A stretch of DNA of 54,900 nt from Desulfosporosinus sp. (GCA_031292055.1 JARLHV010000178.1:1-54900); one strand, 5' to 3'. Positions 16,498 to 25,599 are shown, numbered from the stretch's first letter. The notes: a model not told the origin generated them from the sequence alone. Program-made: numbers and translations.

Positions 16498-18852
16498 TTA
16501 AGTCAGTTCTGGGCTATAAAACTGATAGTTATTACGTCCCAGTTCTTTAGCCTTGTACATGGCAGCATCAGCATGTTTAACAAGAGTTTCGAGGGTATCT
16601 CCATCAGAAGGATAAAGACTAATACCGACACTTGAGGTGACAGACACTTCATGTTGTTCTAAAATAAATGAGTCTAAAAAAGAATGGAGTATTTTTTGAG
16701 CAATGGCGGCGGCATTTACACGATGCTTTAGGTCAGGAAGGAGGATTAGAAATTCATCTCCTCCTTGTCGTGCGATAGTATCTCCTTCACGTAAATGTCG
16801 TCGGAGGCGTTCTGAAACGGCCTGCAAGAGAAGATCCCCAACATTATGGCCCAGAGTATCATTGATGAGTTTGAAATGATCCAGATCGAGAAAAAGGATA
16901 CCAATTACAAGGGTATTGCGGCGAGCATAGGCCAGCGCTTGGGTCAAACGATCATTAAATAAAAGGCGATTTGGAAGCCCAGTGAGGGCATCGTGATGAG
17001 CCTGATGGGAGAGTTGGCGCACAAGGTTTTCTCTATCACTAACATCGCGAAAAACTAGAATCGCGCCAATAGTTTTTCCATCGCGATCACATATAGGTGC
17101 TGCAGAATTTTCGATTTCAATGGAATCCCCAGAGCGATGGATAAGACGGGTATGGTCAGCTCCTTTAACACTGCAATTTGTCCGTAGGCATTTCTCCACT
17201 GGATTCTCAGGAATCTCATTCGTAATGTCATTTAGAATGTTAAAGACAGTTAAAAGAGGCAGGCCGTTAGCAGCAGCTGCTGACCAACCCGTAAGTTTTT
17301 GCGCCACGGGATTAAGATAATCAATATTTCCCAAGACATCGGTCGTAATTACGGCATCTCCGATGGAATGGAGTGTCACTTGCGCCCGTTCTTTTTCTAA
17401 CCAAACAGATTCTTCAGCTTGTTTTTGAGCGGTAACATCTTCATAAATAGTCACGATTTCACCGGTGTTGAGCTTATAAATGTAATAATTGCGCCAGCCC
17501 ATTATGCGGTGATCCTGATAAAAGCTTGAGGGGAAAGACTCAGGTTTTCCAGTCTGCCAAACCCGGGAGAAGACATCGATAAGCCCAAATTCTTTTAAAT
17601 TGGGGAAAACGTCAAGGGGTGATTTCCCCAAGACGCTTTCCCGTGAGATTTTTTCAATCTTCTCTGCAGCTCGGTTGAACTCTTTAAAAATGAAACCCTT
17701 GCCAGAATTGATCACTTCATAAACGGTTACAGCGTTGCTCATGTTTTCAAACATTTCCCGGTAACGCACTTCGCTTTGTTGTAAAGCAGCTTGGACTTTT
17801 ATGCGTTCGGTCGTGTCGCGAACAATACTCAGGAGAATAGGGACGTCGTTGAGAGAGGCTCCTAGTGAGTTTACCTCGACGGGGAAAGAAGTTTGATCTT
17901 TCCTGCGGTGGATAGTTTCGAATAAGATTCCTTCGCTGGAGGCAAGCTGGAGTTGAGCCTGAATAATTGAGAGCGTTGCTGGTGATCGTAAATCATGAAT
18001 CCGAATGGAGAGGAGCTCTTCTTTAGAATATCCATAGGCAAGAATTGCGGCTCGGTTGGCATCAATAATTCGACCATCGGTATGGCTAAAGAGTATAATA
18101 TCCTTTGAATGTTCATAAAGCAGATGATAACGTTCTAAACGAGCTTTGATTTGCACTGTTGTATAGGCAATCGCAACTTGAAAGGCAAAATGTTCAAGGT
18201 GAGAAATACGAGAAGAATTGAAAAAGTTAGATTGTTGGGAAAATAAAACTAAAGCGCCAATGGGTTGGTCCTGAATCTTGAGTGGTAGTGCAATGACTGA
18301 GTGAATGTTAACTTTCTCAAAAATGCTCGACCAAGCACAAAAACGCGGATTTCCTTGTATATTATATACTTGGCTTTTTTTCGTACGAATACATTGGCCA
18401 AATGCACCTTGACCGAGAGGAGTGTCATCCCACCGTATTTCGAGTCTGTTCTGAGACACCGCGAAAACTCCGGCGCTAGCACGCAGGGATACCGACCCAT
18501 CCGACTCAGTTATTCCGATTAAGGCACTTGCATAACCTAAAGTACTTACGAGTTGTGCTGTTAGATGGGGAAGAATTTCTGCTTCCAAGGGTTGTTCGGT
18601 AAGGATCTTGTGCTCGATTTGCCTCAAAAGAGTTTCATGTAATTGAAGCACCTTTTCCGAATGGGGAAAATTACAAATCGAGCCGTAAATAAGATAGTAA
18701 AGCACTACTGCGGTAATGATCAAAAAAAGTAAGTCTTTGCCTGTCTGAAGCTGGTTTATGAGCACTGGATTCTGAACAAAATAATTGAGCATTTGATTCG
18801 TTAAGAGCAACCAGATGCATCCCACAAGAGTGTAGATTAGGCTGATCTTCAA
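16498..18852 (-). CDS. Diguanylate cyclase with GAF and several PAS domains
   Basis: 784 aa. Two N-terminal membrane helices (about 5-25 and 40-60), a GAF domain (about 75-230), three PAS domains (about 245-355, 365-480, 490-610), and a GGDEF domain (about 620-780) with an intact active site QGGDEF near residue 697. It should make c-di-GMP from two GTP. There is no EAL or HD-GYP domain. The TTG at 18852 has no ribosome site close by. A perfect AAGGAGGG lies at 18893-18900 with the frame open through it, so translation may begin at a rare codon (ATA/ATT) upstream. Converges on the kinase gene. Confidence 0.92.
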   Translation of the reverse strand: MKISLIYTLVGCIWLLLTNQMLNYFVQNPVLINQLQTGKDLLFLIITAVVLYYLIYGSICNFPHSEKVLQLHETLLRQIEHKILTEQPLEAEILPHLTAQLVSTLGYASALIGITESDGSVSLRASAGVFAVSQNRLEIRWDDTPLGQGAFGQCIRTKKSQVYNIQGNPRFCAWSSIFEKVNIHSVIALPLKIQDQPIGALVLFSQQSNFFNSSRISHLEHFAFQVAIAYTTVQIKARLERYHLLYEHSKDIILFSHTDGRIIDANRAAILAYGYSKEELLSIRIHDLRSPATLSIIQAQLQLASSEGILFETIHRRKDQTSFPVEVNSLGASLNDVPILLSIVRDTTERIKVQAALQQSEVRYREMFENMSNAVTVYEVINSGKGFIFKEFNRAAEKIEKISRESVLGKSPLDVFPNLKEFGLIDVFSRVWQTGKPESFPSSFYQDHRIMGWRNYYIYKLNTGEIVTIYEDVTAQKQAEESVWLEKERAQVTLHSIGDAVITTDVLGNIDYLNPVAQKLTGWSAAAANGLPLLTVFNILNDITNEIPENPVEKCLRTNCSVKGADHTRLIHRSGDSIEIENSAAPICDRDGKTIGAILVFRDVSDRENLVRQLSHQAHHDALTGLPNRLLFNDRLTQALAYARRNTLVIGILFLDLDHFKLINDTLGHNVGDLLLQAVSERLRRHLREGDTIARQGGDEFLILLPDLKHRVNAAAIAQKILHSFLDSFILEQHEVSVTSSVGISLYPSDGDTLETLVKHADAAMYKAKELGRNNYQFYSPELT

Positions 18853-19119
18853 AGGATGGACTGCTTTGAAAATTATATTTTTTATTTGGAAACCCTCCTT
18901 ATATAATTGAGTCTGATCAGCATCTTTAGCAGCTGGGATACAATTAGTGCGGTAATTATCTTTAAATGTAGAAAAATAATCTCTTCAGAGTCGAGCAGTG
19001 TTGATTAAATACTTATTAATACGACATTTAACGCTATTTATCCTGCTTATAGGGTAAACTTTGTAGTTTGCCTCAGCAGATATTATTCGATAGAATCAGA
19101 TCCAAGGAAGGTGCTTGCA
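18853..19119. other. Divergent intergenic region
   Basis: 267 bp between the leftward diguanylate cyclase and rightward oligopeptidase genes. AT-rich, holding the ribosome site for the cyclase on the minus strand (18893-18900) and AAGGAAGG for the peptidase. I see no hairpin or clear promoter match. Confidence 0.4.
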
Positions 19120-20814
19120 ATGAAGTTTAGGGAGTTTACTTACAGAAGACCAGATTTGCCGGAGCTAGAAACCAAGTTTTCTGAGCTATTGGTTAAGTTC
19201 GATCAGGCTGAGGATTTTGAGCAACAGGATGCACTGATGGTAGCGATCAATGATTTGCGAAACGAATTTGAGACGATGGAACAACTGGTTGTTATCCGCC
19301 ATACTATCGATATGAATGACTCCTTTTATGAGGAAGAACAGACTTATTTTGATGAGATCACGCCGATTTATCAGGGCTTGACTTCCCGGTATTATCAGTC
19401 CTTAGTCAACTCTAAGTTTAGGCAGGCCTTAGAAGAAAAATGGGGGAAACAGCTTTTTACAAAAGCTGAACTAACCCTTAAAACGTTTGCTCCGGAAATA
19501 ATTCAAGACTTACAACAGGAAAATAAACTGTCCAGTGACTACACTAAGCTTATCGCTTCGGCCAAGATTAGCTTTGAAGGGGAAGAGAGAAATCTATCCG
19601 GCTTAGTTCCATTTCAATTATCGACCGATCGAGACATGCGGAAACGAGCCAATCAGGCCAAATACACGTTCTTCACCGCCCATGAAGTGGCACTTGATGA
19701 AATCTATGACGGTTTGGTCAAAATCCGAGCACGTATAGCGGAAAAGTTGGGTTATGCAAATTTCATTGAACTTGGGTATGACAGGATGCTTCGCTCAGAC
19801 TACACTCCAGCTATGGTGGCAAATTTCCGCCAGCAGGTTCTAGAGTATATCGTTCCACTGGCTAGTAAATTGCGAGAAAGACAGCGCAGACGGCTGGGGT
19901 TGGCTGTTTTGCCCTATTATGATGAGACGTTTGATTTTCAAACGGGGAATGCCTTGCCTAAAGGAGATCCAGAGTGGATTGTGACCAACGGACAACGCAT
20001 GTACAACGAGTTATCAGCTGAGACCGGTGAGTTTTTTAAGTCCATGGTGGACAATGAACTTATGGATCTCGTCACTAAAAAAGGGAAAGCTGGTGGTGGC
20101 TACTGTACCTATCTTAGCAGCTATCAGGTGCCTTTTATCTTCTCCAATTTTAACGGTACTTCCGGTGATATCGATGTCTTGACGCATGAGGCCGGACATG
20201 CTTTTCAAGTATATTGCAGCAAAGACTATCAAATTCCGGAATATCATTGGCCAACCTATGAGGCTTGTGAGATCCATTCGATGAGTATGGAATTCTTCAC
20301 TTGGCCTTGGATGGAACTTTTTTTCAAAGCAGATACTGCTAAATACAGGTTTACCCACTTGAGTGAGGCATTACTCTTCATACCGTATGGGGTTACTGTT
20401 GATGAGTTCCAACATTTCGTCTATGCTCACCCAGAGGTTTCTCCACAGGATAGGAAAACAGCCTGGCGAGAGATCGAAAAAAAATACCTACCTCATCGTG
20501 ACTATGAGGATAACGATTATTTGGAACGTGGCGGATACTGGCATCAACAAGGGCATATTTTCGGCGATCCATTTTATTACATAGACTACACCTTAGCCCA
20601 AATATGTGCCTTCCAGTTTTGGAGAAAATCCCACCTAAATCGTGAAACCGCCTGGGCCGATTACCTGAAACTTTGTCAGGCGGGTGGGAGCAAGTCTTTT
20701 TTGGAACTGGTTAGGTTAGCCAATTTGATGTCTCCTTTTCAAGAGGGTTGCCTTGCCTCTGTGGTGAAGGTTATCGAAGAGTGGCTTGATGGAGTGGATG
20801 ATTCTAAGTTATGA
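19120..20814 (+). CDS. M3 family oligoendopeptidase (PepF-like)
   Basis: About 564 aa from the ATG at 19120; AAGGAAGG is spaced correctly for it, and the GTG at 19111 is too close to that site. Zinc metallopeptidase: HEAGH (HExxH) near residue 356, with the third ligand expected from the downstream EIHSMSMEF helix. The N-terminal helical domain is typical of the M3B group. Cytoplasmic, it should trim short peptides. The Toprim gene follows 54 bp downstream on the same strand. Confidence 0.92.
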   Translation: MKFREFTYRRPDLPELETKFSELLVKFDQAEDFEQQDALMVAINDLRNEFETMEQLVVIRHTIDMNDSFYEEEQTYFDEITPIYQGLTSRYYQSLVNSKFRQALEEKWGKQLFTKAELTLKTFAPEIIQDLQQENKLSSDYTKLIASAKISFEGEERNLSGLVPFQLSTDRDMRKRANQAKYTFFTAHEVALDEIYDGLVKIRARIAEKLGYANFIELGYDRMLRSDYTPAMVANFRQQVLEYIVPLASKLRERQRRRLGLAVLPYYDETFDFQTGNALPKGDPEWIVTNGQRMYNELSAETGEFFKSMVDNELMDLVTKKGKAGGGYCTYLSSYQVPFIFSNFNGTSGDIDVLTHEAGHAFQVYCSKDYQIPEYHWPTYEACEIHSMSMEFFTWPWMELFFKADTAKYRFTHLSEALLFIPYGVTVDEFQHFVYAHPEVSPQDRKTAWREIEKKYLPHRDYEDNDYLERGGYWHQQGHIFGDPFYYIDYTLAQICAFQFWRKSHLNRETAWADYLKLCQAGGSKSFLELVRLANLMSPFQEGCLASVVKVIEEWLDGVDDSKL

Positions 20815-20868
20815 TAAAAGGTTAGAGAGAAAACTATTACTATTTGGCCGGAAAGTATTGGTGGACTA

Positions 20869-21213
20869 ATGAGCAAAGTGATTATAGTAGAAGGAAAAAC
20901 CGACAAACAACGTTTGTTGCAGCTCTTGGTTGAACCAGTGGAGATTGCTTGTACTTATGGGACTTTGGGGCTGGATAAATTGGAACAGTTGATTCTGGAG
21001 TTTAGTGATGATGAGGTTTGTGTTCTGCTGGACGCCGATTATGCTGGAGATAAGGCGCGCAAATTATTTAAGCATGAGTTTCCCAACGTTCGCCACTTGT
21101 ATACCCATAGGATGTATCGGGAAGTAGCGACCACTCCGTTGAATGTTTTAGCCCAGATCCTTGAGAGCGCCCACTTTGCGGTCAAGATACCAAAGGATGA
21201 GGACATGTATTGA
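20869..21213 (+). CDS. Small Toprim-domain protein
   Basis: 114 aa, essentially one Toprim domain. The motif I glutamate is in IIVEGKTDK at the N-terminus and the DxD motif is LLDADYAGDKA near residues 60-68. The layout resembles RNase M5 and DnaG-type Toprim domains, but the protein is much shorter than RNase M5 (about 180 aa) and lacks its C-terminal part. Mg2+-dependent nucleic-acid chemistry is likely; the substrate is unknown. A terminator follows 35 bp later. Confidence 0.85.
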   Translation: MSKVIIVEGKTDKQRLLQLLVEPVEIACTYGTLGLDKLEQLILEFSDDEVCVLLDADYAGDKARKLFKHEFPNVRHLYTHRMYREVATTPLNVLAQILESAHFAVKIPKDEDMY

Positions 21214-21247
21214 GTGAGCCTACTCATGAGGTTAGGCTGGGGTCAAT

Positions 21248-21290
21248 AAAAAAGCCTCTATTCTATTTAAAAATAGAGTAGAGACTTTTT
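21248..21290. terminator. Bidirectional terminator
   Basis: AAAAAG (21248-21254 region) pairs with CTTTTT at 21285-21290 around a CTCTATTCTATTT/AAATAGAGTAGAG stem. A-tract and T-tract on either side make it work for both the Toprim gene and the leftward carboxypeptidase gene. Confidence 0.85.
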
Positions 21291-21320
21291 GGTTTGGGGA
21301 TTATGTGTTCCAGCTCCAGA

Positions 21321-22193
21321 TCACCTGGAATTGCCCAGATACTCTTCAAGAGTTAGTTCTTGTTGTGTAATTATTTGAGCGACAGCAGTTCCTACATATC
21401 GGATGTGCCATGGTTCAGCCTGATAGCCTGTAATAGCTTCTTTTCCCAGTTGGTAGCGAATAATAAAGCCGAATAGCGGTGCAGTTTGTGCTAACCATTG
21501 TCCTTCAGGAGTAGCTGCGAAAGACTGCGATAACTGATAGTTAATGGAGGCAGCGCTGACATCGATAGCTAAGCCTGTTTGGTGTTCACTGTTGCCTGGG
21601 GGAGCGCTGAACTGTGCCTTAGTAGGTGATATTTGAATATTTCTGGCATAGATTTGAGCCTGGCGTTCATAAGATCGGTATCCGGACACGCCTATTAACG
21701 ATAGGTTGTTTTGTTTGGCATTGGTAAAGAGTTGTTCTAACGCCAGAGCAGCTTCTTTTCTCATTTGCTTTTTTGGATCATATTCTTGAAAGGCAAAGGG
21801 AATATTAGGAACCACTAGATCGGGCGGGACGTATTCCGCCGGTAAGCCGTTTACCCTATTAACTAATACTAATTTATCAGTTGGGTTAGCGACTAGGTGA
21901 AAATGAGTGTCGATAAGTGTTTGTAAAGAAGCTTTCGTCTGCGGTCCATAGACTCCATCCACTTTGATCGGGGGAAACTTCTGCTGAAGCTGTAGAATTA
22001 CCCCAGCAGTCTTGGGACCATAAATTTCATCAACCAGTAAACTGAAGCCCAAAGAAACCAAATTACTTTGCAGCGCTTTTACTTGGGGACCCGTATTGCC
22101 TTTGCGATAAATCCCTTCTGGCAATGTTGGGATCGGGATTTGCAAGGGTTGACCTACATCAAGTATGTCACTTTCACCTCCATCATACAACAA
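21321..22193 (-). CDS. VanY-type D-alanyl-D-alanine carboxypeptidase with peptidoglycan-binding domain
   Basis: 290 aa in the open frame. The N-terminal part (about residues 28-98) is a peptidoglycan-binding type 1 domain (GNTGPQVKALQSNL, then VDGVYGPQTKASLQ). The C-terminal part is an M15B peptidase with the zinc site in SEHQTGLAIDV and EPWHIRYV. Such enzymes remove the terminal D-Ala from stem peptides outside the cell. Odd: no signal peptide is present and the frame begins at TTG codons with no ribosome site. GGAGGTGA lies inside the start of the frame, so either the start is downstream or the export signal has been lost by mutation. Confidence 0.82.
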   Translation of the reverse strand: MLYDGGESDILDVGQPLQIPIPTLPEGIYRKGNTGPQVKALQSNLVSLGFSLLVDEIYGPKTAGVILQLQQKFPPIKVDGVYGPQTKASLQTLIDTHFHLVANPTDKLVLVNRVNGLPAEYVPPDLVVPNIPFAFQEYDPKKQMRKEAALALEQLFTNAKQNNLSLIGVSGYRSYERQAQIYARNIQISPTKAQFSAPPGNSEHQTGLAIDVSAASINYQLSQSFAATPEGQWLAQTAPLFGFIIRYQLGKEAITGYQAEPWHIRYVGTAVAQIITQQELTLEEYLGNSR

Positions 22194-22373
22194 TTGGTGG
22201 TTAATATGCTCAAGTATGGCATTCTAGAACAGTCGTTAGTACGGCAGCGATGACTTTACAAACACTAGCAACCTCTCTTGATCTGGAAAATTAGTTAAAC
22301 GCTCTAAATGACGGGCACAACAGACCATTATTAAAACGAAAAGCCCGGACGTTTTGGATAGATATCATTTAGG

Positions 22374-22520
22374 CTATTGTTCTTTTTCCTTATAGCAAAT
22401 AAAACCATATTCATCGCACCAAGGAGCACTGCAGTCTTCTGCCTCTTCGTGTCTCCAACGTAGGAGTCTTGCGGTAGCAAGCGCCCCTATCAATAAACCT
22501 ATACAAAAGTAGTCTCCCAT
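22374..22520 (-). CDS. 48-aa Cys-rich single-pass membrane peptide
   Basis: A complete short gene: AAAGGATGTGA ribosome site upstream, ATG at 22518-22520, stop TAG at 22374-22376. The first ~17 residues (after MGDYFC) form a short hydrophobic helix, followed by a basic turn RLLRWRH, then an acidic cysteine-containing tail with CSAPWCDEYGFIC. The three tail cysteines could bind a metal or form disulfides. I recognise no family. Between the carboxypeptidase and marR genes, on the same strand as both. Confidence 0.6.
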   Translation of the reverse strand: MGDYFCIGLLIGALATARLLRWRHEEAEDCSAPWCDEYGFICYKEKEQ

Positions 22521-22630
22521 CAAAGGTGTCACATCCTTTCATAGTTATGATCCCACTTAAGAACAACTTTATTCAAGAGGAAGGTCAGATTTAGGCTTAT
22601 GTTCTTGTGACAGTCAATAGCCTGTTATCG

Positions 22631-23089
22631 TCAGAGCTTAAAGTCGTGCAAATGGGTTAACAGTTCTTTATGTATTTGGAGTAGAAATTGAATGTCTTCC
22701 TCCGGTATTTTTTCTAATGCGAAAATCATGGCTCTATAGGACAGAGCATTTTGAGAAGACTTCCTGGATAACTCTTGACCTTTAGCAGTTGATGTCAAAT
22801 GTATTTCTCTTCGGTCTTCTCCACTTGTTATTCGATCAACAAGACCTAAGGTAACAAGACCGTCTACATTGACGCTGACCGTACTTTTAGGGAGTTGTAA
22901 CTTGTTCGTTATTTCTTTAAGCATTATTTCAGGAGAAGAACTAATTGTGTTCAAGATTCCCATTTGTTGTAACGTAAGGCCTAAACTAGTAGCATTTTGT
23001 AATGTGAATTTTGTTAGCGTTCTACTGATTGTAATAAACGATTGAACCATCTCTGCGGCCTGCGTAACCTTGATATTATTGTAATCCAT
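22631..23089 (-). CDS. MarR family transcriptional regulator
   Basis: 152 aa, winged-helix repressor. Recognition region LKEITNKLQLPKSTVSVNVDGLVTLGLVDR and wing TSGEDRREIHLT (about residues 57-106) are typical. The GEDRR wing is the MarR signature. Its own promoter carries a palindrome over the -10 box, so it probably represses itself. The regulated target is not obvious: the 48-aa peptide gene lies downstream on the same strand and might be co-transcribed. Confidence 0.9.
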   Translation of the reverse strand: MDYNNIKVTQAAEMVQSFITISRTLTKFTLQNATSLGLTLQQMGILNTISSSPEIMLKEITNKLQLPKSTVSVNVDGLVTLGLVDRITSGEDRREIHLTSTAKGQELSRKSSQNALSYRAMIFALEKIPEEDIQFLLQIHKELLTHLHDFKL

Positions 23090-23129
23090 AAATTCAACCC
23101 TCCATCTCAGATAATTAGTTCAAACACGA

Positions 23130-23176
23130 ATAGTTCTTTCGTGAACTATATTACTACCCTTGAGAAGAGTTGTCAA
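23130..23176 (-). promoter_or_regulatory. marR promoter with overlapping operator
   Basis: On the minus strand, TTGACA (rc of 23171-23176) and TAATAT (rc of 23148-23153) are separated by exactly 17 bp, a near-consensus sigma-A promoter. A 7-bp inverted repeat, ATAGTTC-6-GAACTAT (23130-23149), begins on the -10 box and covers the expected start site. A further GTTC half-site lies at 23118-23121. MarR proteins bind such palindromes, so negative autoregulation is the simplest reading. Confidence 0.75.
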
Positions 23177-23274
23177 TGAATTGCCAGAGCATTACATATA
23201 GTAAACATTCCTACTTACTTAGAGGATATTTTTGGGCTATTTATCGATAAATGTTAAATAAAACCAGGTAGTCT

Positions 23275-23318
23275 AACATGTAAACAAATCGATACATGTA
23301 TTAATTTGTTTACATGTT
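23275..23318. repeat. 44-bp near-perfect palindrome
   Basis: Perfect 15-bp arms (23275-23289 and 23304-23318) flank a spacer whose centre is a 10-bp palindrome, ATACATGTAT (23292-23301). Only the two dinucleotides next to the centre do not match. The hexamer ACATGT recurs at 23276, 23294 and 23312, exactly 18 bp apart. No T-tract follows, so it is unlike a terminator and more like a binding site for a symmetric, perhaps multimeric, DNA-binding protein. Confidence 0.7.
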
Positions 23319-23814
23319 TGTAAAGCTAGAGTTAAAATGACTTATAAGCATTAGTGCTTAAAAATGTAACTAATCGTGTACATATAGAGAAATTTAATTA
23401 TGAGGGATTCGTAAGGAGAAAAAGAACGCAACCCTTAGCATCAGCGAAGACAGAAAATTTAGAACTGATAATCGATTTATTGGCATAGATATTGCATATT
23501 TTAATGTTAATAGATTCAAAGTCGCCCAGTGAATTAATAGAGCCTAAATTAAGAATATATTATTAGTAGTAGCGAACATCTGACACAAGTAGTTGTTTTA
23601 GGAGAAAAACATATTTAGACGTAGGTTAAGTTTTAATAATCGCAAATAGTTTGTGAAAGTGAACGTTAGCACTTAACATGAAGTATTGATTTATTGAGAA
23701 TAGTCCGAAAATAGACTATTCTCAAATTATTTCAATATTTTACCTTTTTTGTGGCAATATTTTTGAACGATCAGGTTTTGAGATAGGGGATCTAGAAAGG
23801 GGAGATATATCATT
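23319..23814. other. Gene-poor gap with a possible IS110-like transposase remnant
   Basis: About 500 bp upstream of lysR without an intact gene. In the frame 23404-23532 a 42-codon open stretch contains RFIGIDIAYFNVNRFKVA, which resembles the N-terminal catalytic-Asp region of IS110-family DEDD transposases. It has no start codon and stops at once, so at best it is a decayed fragment. A hairpin (23695-23724: 11-bp arms, 8-nt loop) lies closer to lysR; it lacks an adjacent T-run. Confidence 0.3.
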
Positions 23815-24768
23815 ATGGAACAACAATTTATTATGTTTAAAGAGGTGGCAGAAACTAAAAACATTACATTATCTGCAAAGAAGCTTCATATGAGTCAGCC
23901 CAACATTAGTTTGCAGATTCATAATTTGGAAAACGAGTATGGTGCTCGTTTTTTTGATCGCACCAATAAAGGGGTCACATTGACTAAAGAAGGTCAAATT
24001 TTCTATGATCATGTTCGGAGTGTCTTGGACCTTCTTTCGAATGCCAAAGAACAGATTTGCGCCCTGGCAAAAGATCAAAGAGGACTGATCTATCTCGGTG
24101 CGACTTTAACGATTGGAGAATATATTCTTCCCAACATTTTGGCGTTTTTGCACAAGGCTCATCCAGACGTGGACTTCAAAGTAAAGATCGCAAACACAGA
24201 GTCTATTTCCCAAGATGTTTTGGAGAACAAACTACATATTGGTCTAATCGAAGGGCCAGCCCCTCGGCATAAGGACCTTAATGTAGAAAGTTTCTGGGAA
24301 GACGAATTGGTAGTCGCAATTCCTTATTTTCACCACTGGGCGTCAAGAAACAGCATTAGTTTAGCTGAACTTCCCCATGAGCGTCTGGTAACACGAGAGG
24401 TCGGGTCGGGAACTCGCAAGGTGATGGAGATGGCCCTTATAGAGAAAGGACTTGATCCGGATCAATTGAATATAACGATGGAATTAGGAAGTACTCAAGC
24501 GATTAAAGAACTGGTTTCGGCGGGACTTGGAATTACAATTATCTCTTCTCTGACAATCAGCCGGGAATGTAATCAAAAAACGCTTAAAATATTAAAAATT
24601 CAAGATTCACTTATTTATCGGCCTCTCAGTATTCTTACTAATGCCCAAGCCGTCCAGACTAAAGAAGAGCGCATCTTAATCAGCTTACTTCATAATCACA
24701 GGTTGCTGGAAGATGTTTTAAGTAAAGATTATAATGAAGTAGAGGAAAACTTGAGTTGTATATCATAA
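23815..24768 (+). CDS. LysR family transcriptional regulator
   Basis: 317 aa. The N-terminal helix-turn-helix (about residues 1-60: LSAKKLHMSQPNISLQIHNLE, then GARFFDRTNKGVTLT) and the C-terminal effector domain (about 90-300) are both intact. The dimeric activator would respond to a small ligand. There is no divergent operon that would name its target; the upstream gap is long and the gene converges on the ferritin-like gene with 15 bp between them. ATG start with GGGGAG upstream. Confidence 0.92.
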   Translation: MEQQFIMFKEVAETKNITLSAKKLHMSQPNISLQIHNLENEYGARFFDRTNKGVTLTKEGQIFYDHVRSVLDLLSNAKEQICALAKDQRGLIYLGATLTIGEYILPNILAFLHKAHPDVDFKVKIANTESISQDVLENKLHIGLIEGPAPRHKDLNVESFWEDELVVAIPYFHHWASRNSISLAELPHERLVTREVGSGTRKVMEMALIEKGLDPDQLNITMELGSTQAIKELVSAGLGITIISSLTISRECNQKTLKILKIQDSLIYRPLSILTNAQAVQTKEERILISLLHNHRLLEDVLSKDYNEVEENLSCIS

Positions 24769-24783
24769 AAAAAGAATCAAGAG

Positions 24784-25389
24784 CTACCATTTAACGCTTT
24801 TTATCTGACGAGGTTTAACAATTTTTGCCCTTTTAAGCGTGGTTAGGATAGGGGGGTTTCCATGAGGATACTCTGTTATCTGGTTTTTATGAGGCATTTT
24901 GGTACTGGCACTAAAATGTTTGGCAGTGAATTCGTATTGTTTTATGGCGATTATTTTGGTTCGGAACCATTCTGTGTGCAAATGCTCATCCACAAAATTA
25001 TGTTGAAGAATTTTGATCAGTTCTTTATCGCCGTATTTATCTTGATACAGCTTCTCGATTAAGTCGTTATAATCCTTCATGGCTTTCTGTTCTATCATGA
25101 TATTTATTGCTAGGGTATCTTCGATACCTGTCATGGCTATAAGTTCCCCAGCTACCTTACCGATAATTGGTGAAATAATATCACCTAAAACTGTAGGTTT
25201 ACCACCGAGTGCCTTGATTTTCTCTCCAATATTATCCACATGATTTTGTTCGATGTATGCGCAACGTTCAAAAACAAGACCGCTATACCTGCCTTTAAAG
25301 ATTTTGCTTTGAGCATTGTATAAGTCTACTTGATTCAGTTCTAAACTGTAAAACCAGTTTAGCTTAGAAATGAGTGTATCTGTATCCAT
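24784..25389 (-). CDS. Ferritin-like domain protein
   Basis: 201 aa, mostly helical. Candidate di-iron ligands in the ferritin pattern: Glu in SLELNQVDLY, E-x2-H in YIEQNHVDN, Glu in MIEQKAMKDY, and E-x2-H in VDEHLHTEW. The last ~45 residues are a basic, proline-containing tail not typical of the core family. It could be an iron-binding or peroxide-consuming protein. The exact subfamily (rubrerythrin-like, Coq7-like) cannot be settled by eye. Confidence 0.75.
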   Translation of the reverse strand: MDTDTLISKLNWFYSLELNQVDLYNAQSKIFKGRYSGLVFERCAYIEQNHVDNIGEKIKALGGKPTVLGDIISPIIGKVAGELIAMTGIEDTLAINIMIEQKAMKDYNDLIEKLYQDKYGDKELIKILQHNFVDEHLHTEWFRTKIIAIKQYEFTAKHFSASTKMPHKNQITEYPHGNPPILTTLKRAKIVKPRQIKSVKW

Positions 25390-25552
25390 ATGATTTAACC
25401 TCCATGCCTATCGATATTTACGTTAGTATGTGCAGGCTAGACTTAATGTAGTAAAAACTTTTAAAGCGAAAAAGCTATTAAATTATGGAAAATTGTTACC
25501 ACAAACGCGCTCGCAGAAATTCTAAGGGGAATTAGCTACTAGACCAAACAAA

Positions 25553-25599
25553 ATGCTACTCTCTACGCCCAGAAAATGTCTGGGTGTAGAGAGTAGCAT
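25553..25599 (-). terminator. Terminator of the soluble chemoreceptor gene
   Basis: A 21-bp stem with a single G-T wobble (25553-25573 with 25579-25599) and a 5-nt loop. Read on the minus strand it is followed by TTTTGTTT, so it ends the leftward chemoreceptor transcript. Confidence 0.9.

Noticed and set aside
23695..23724. 11-bp hairpin upstream of lysR as a terminator
   Set aside because: No T-tract directly after the stem and no gene on the plus strand before it, so only noted as structure.
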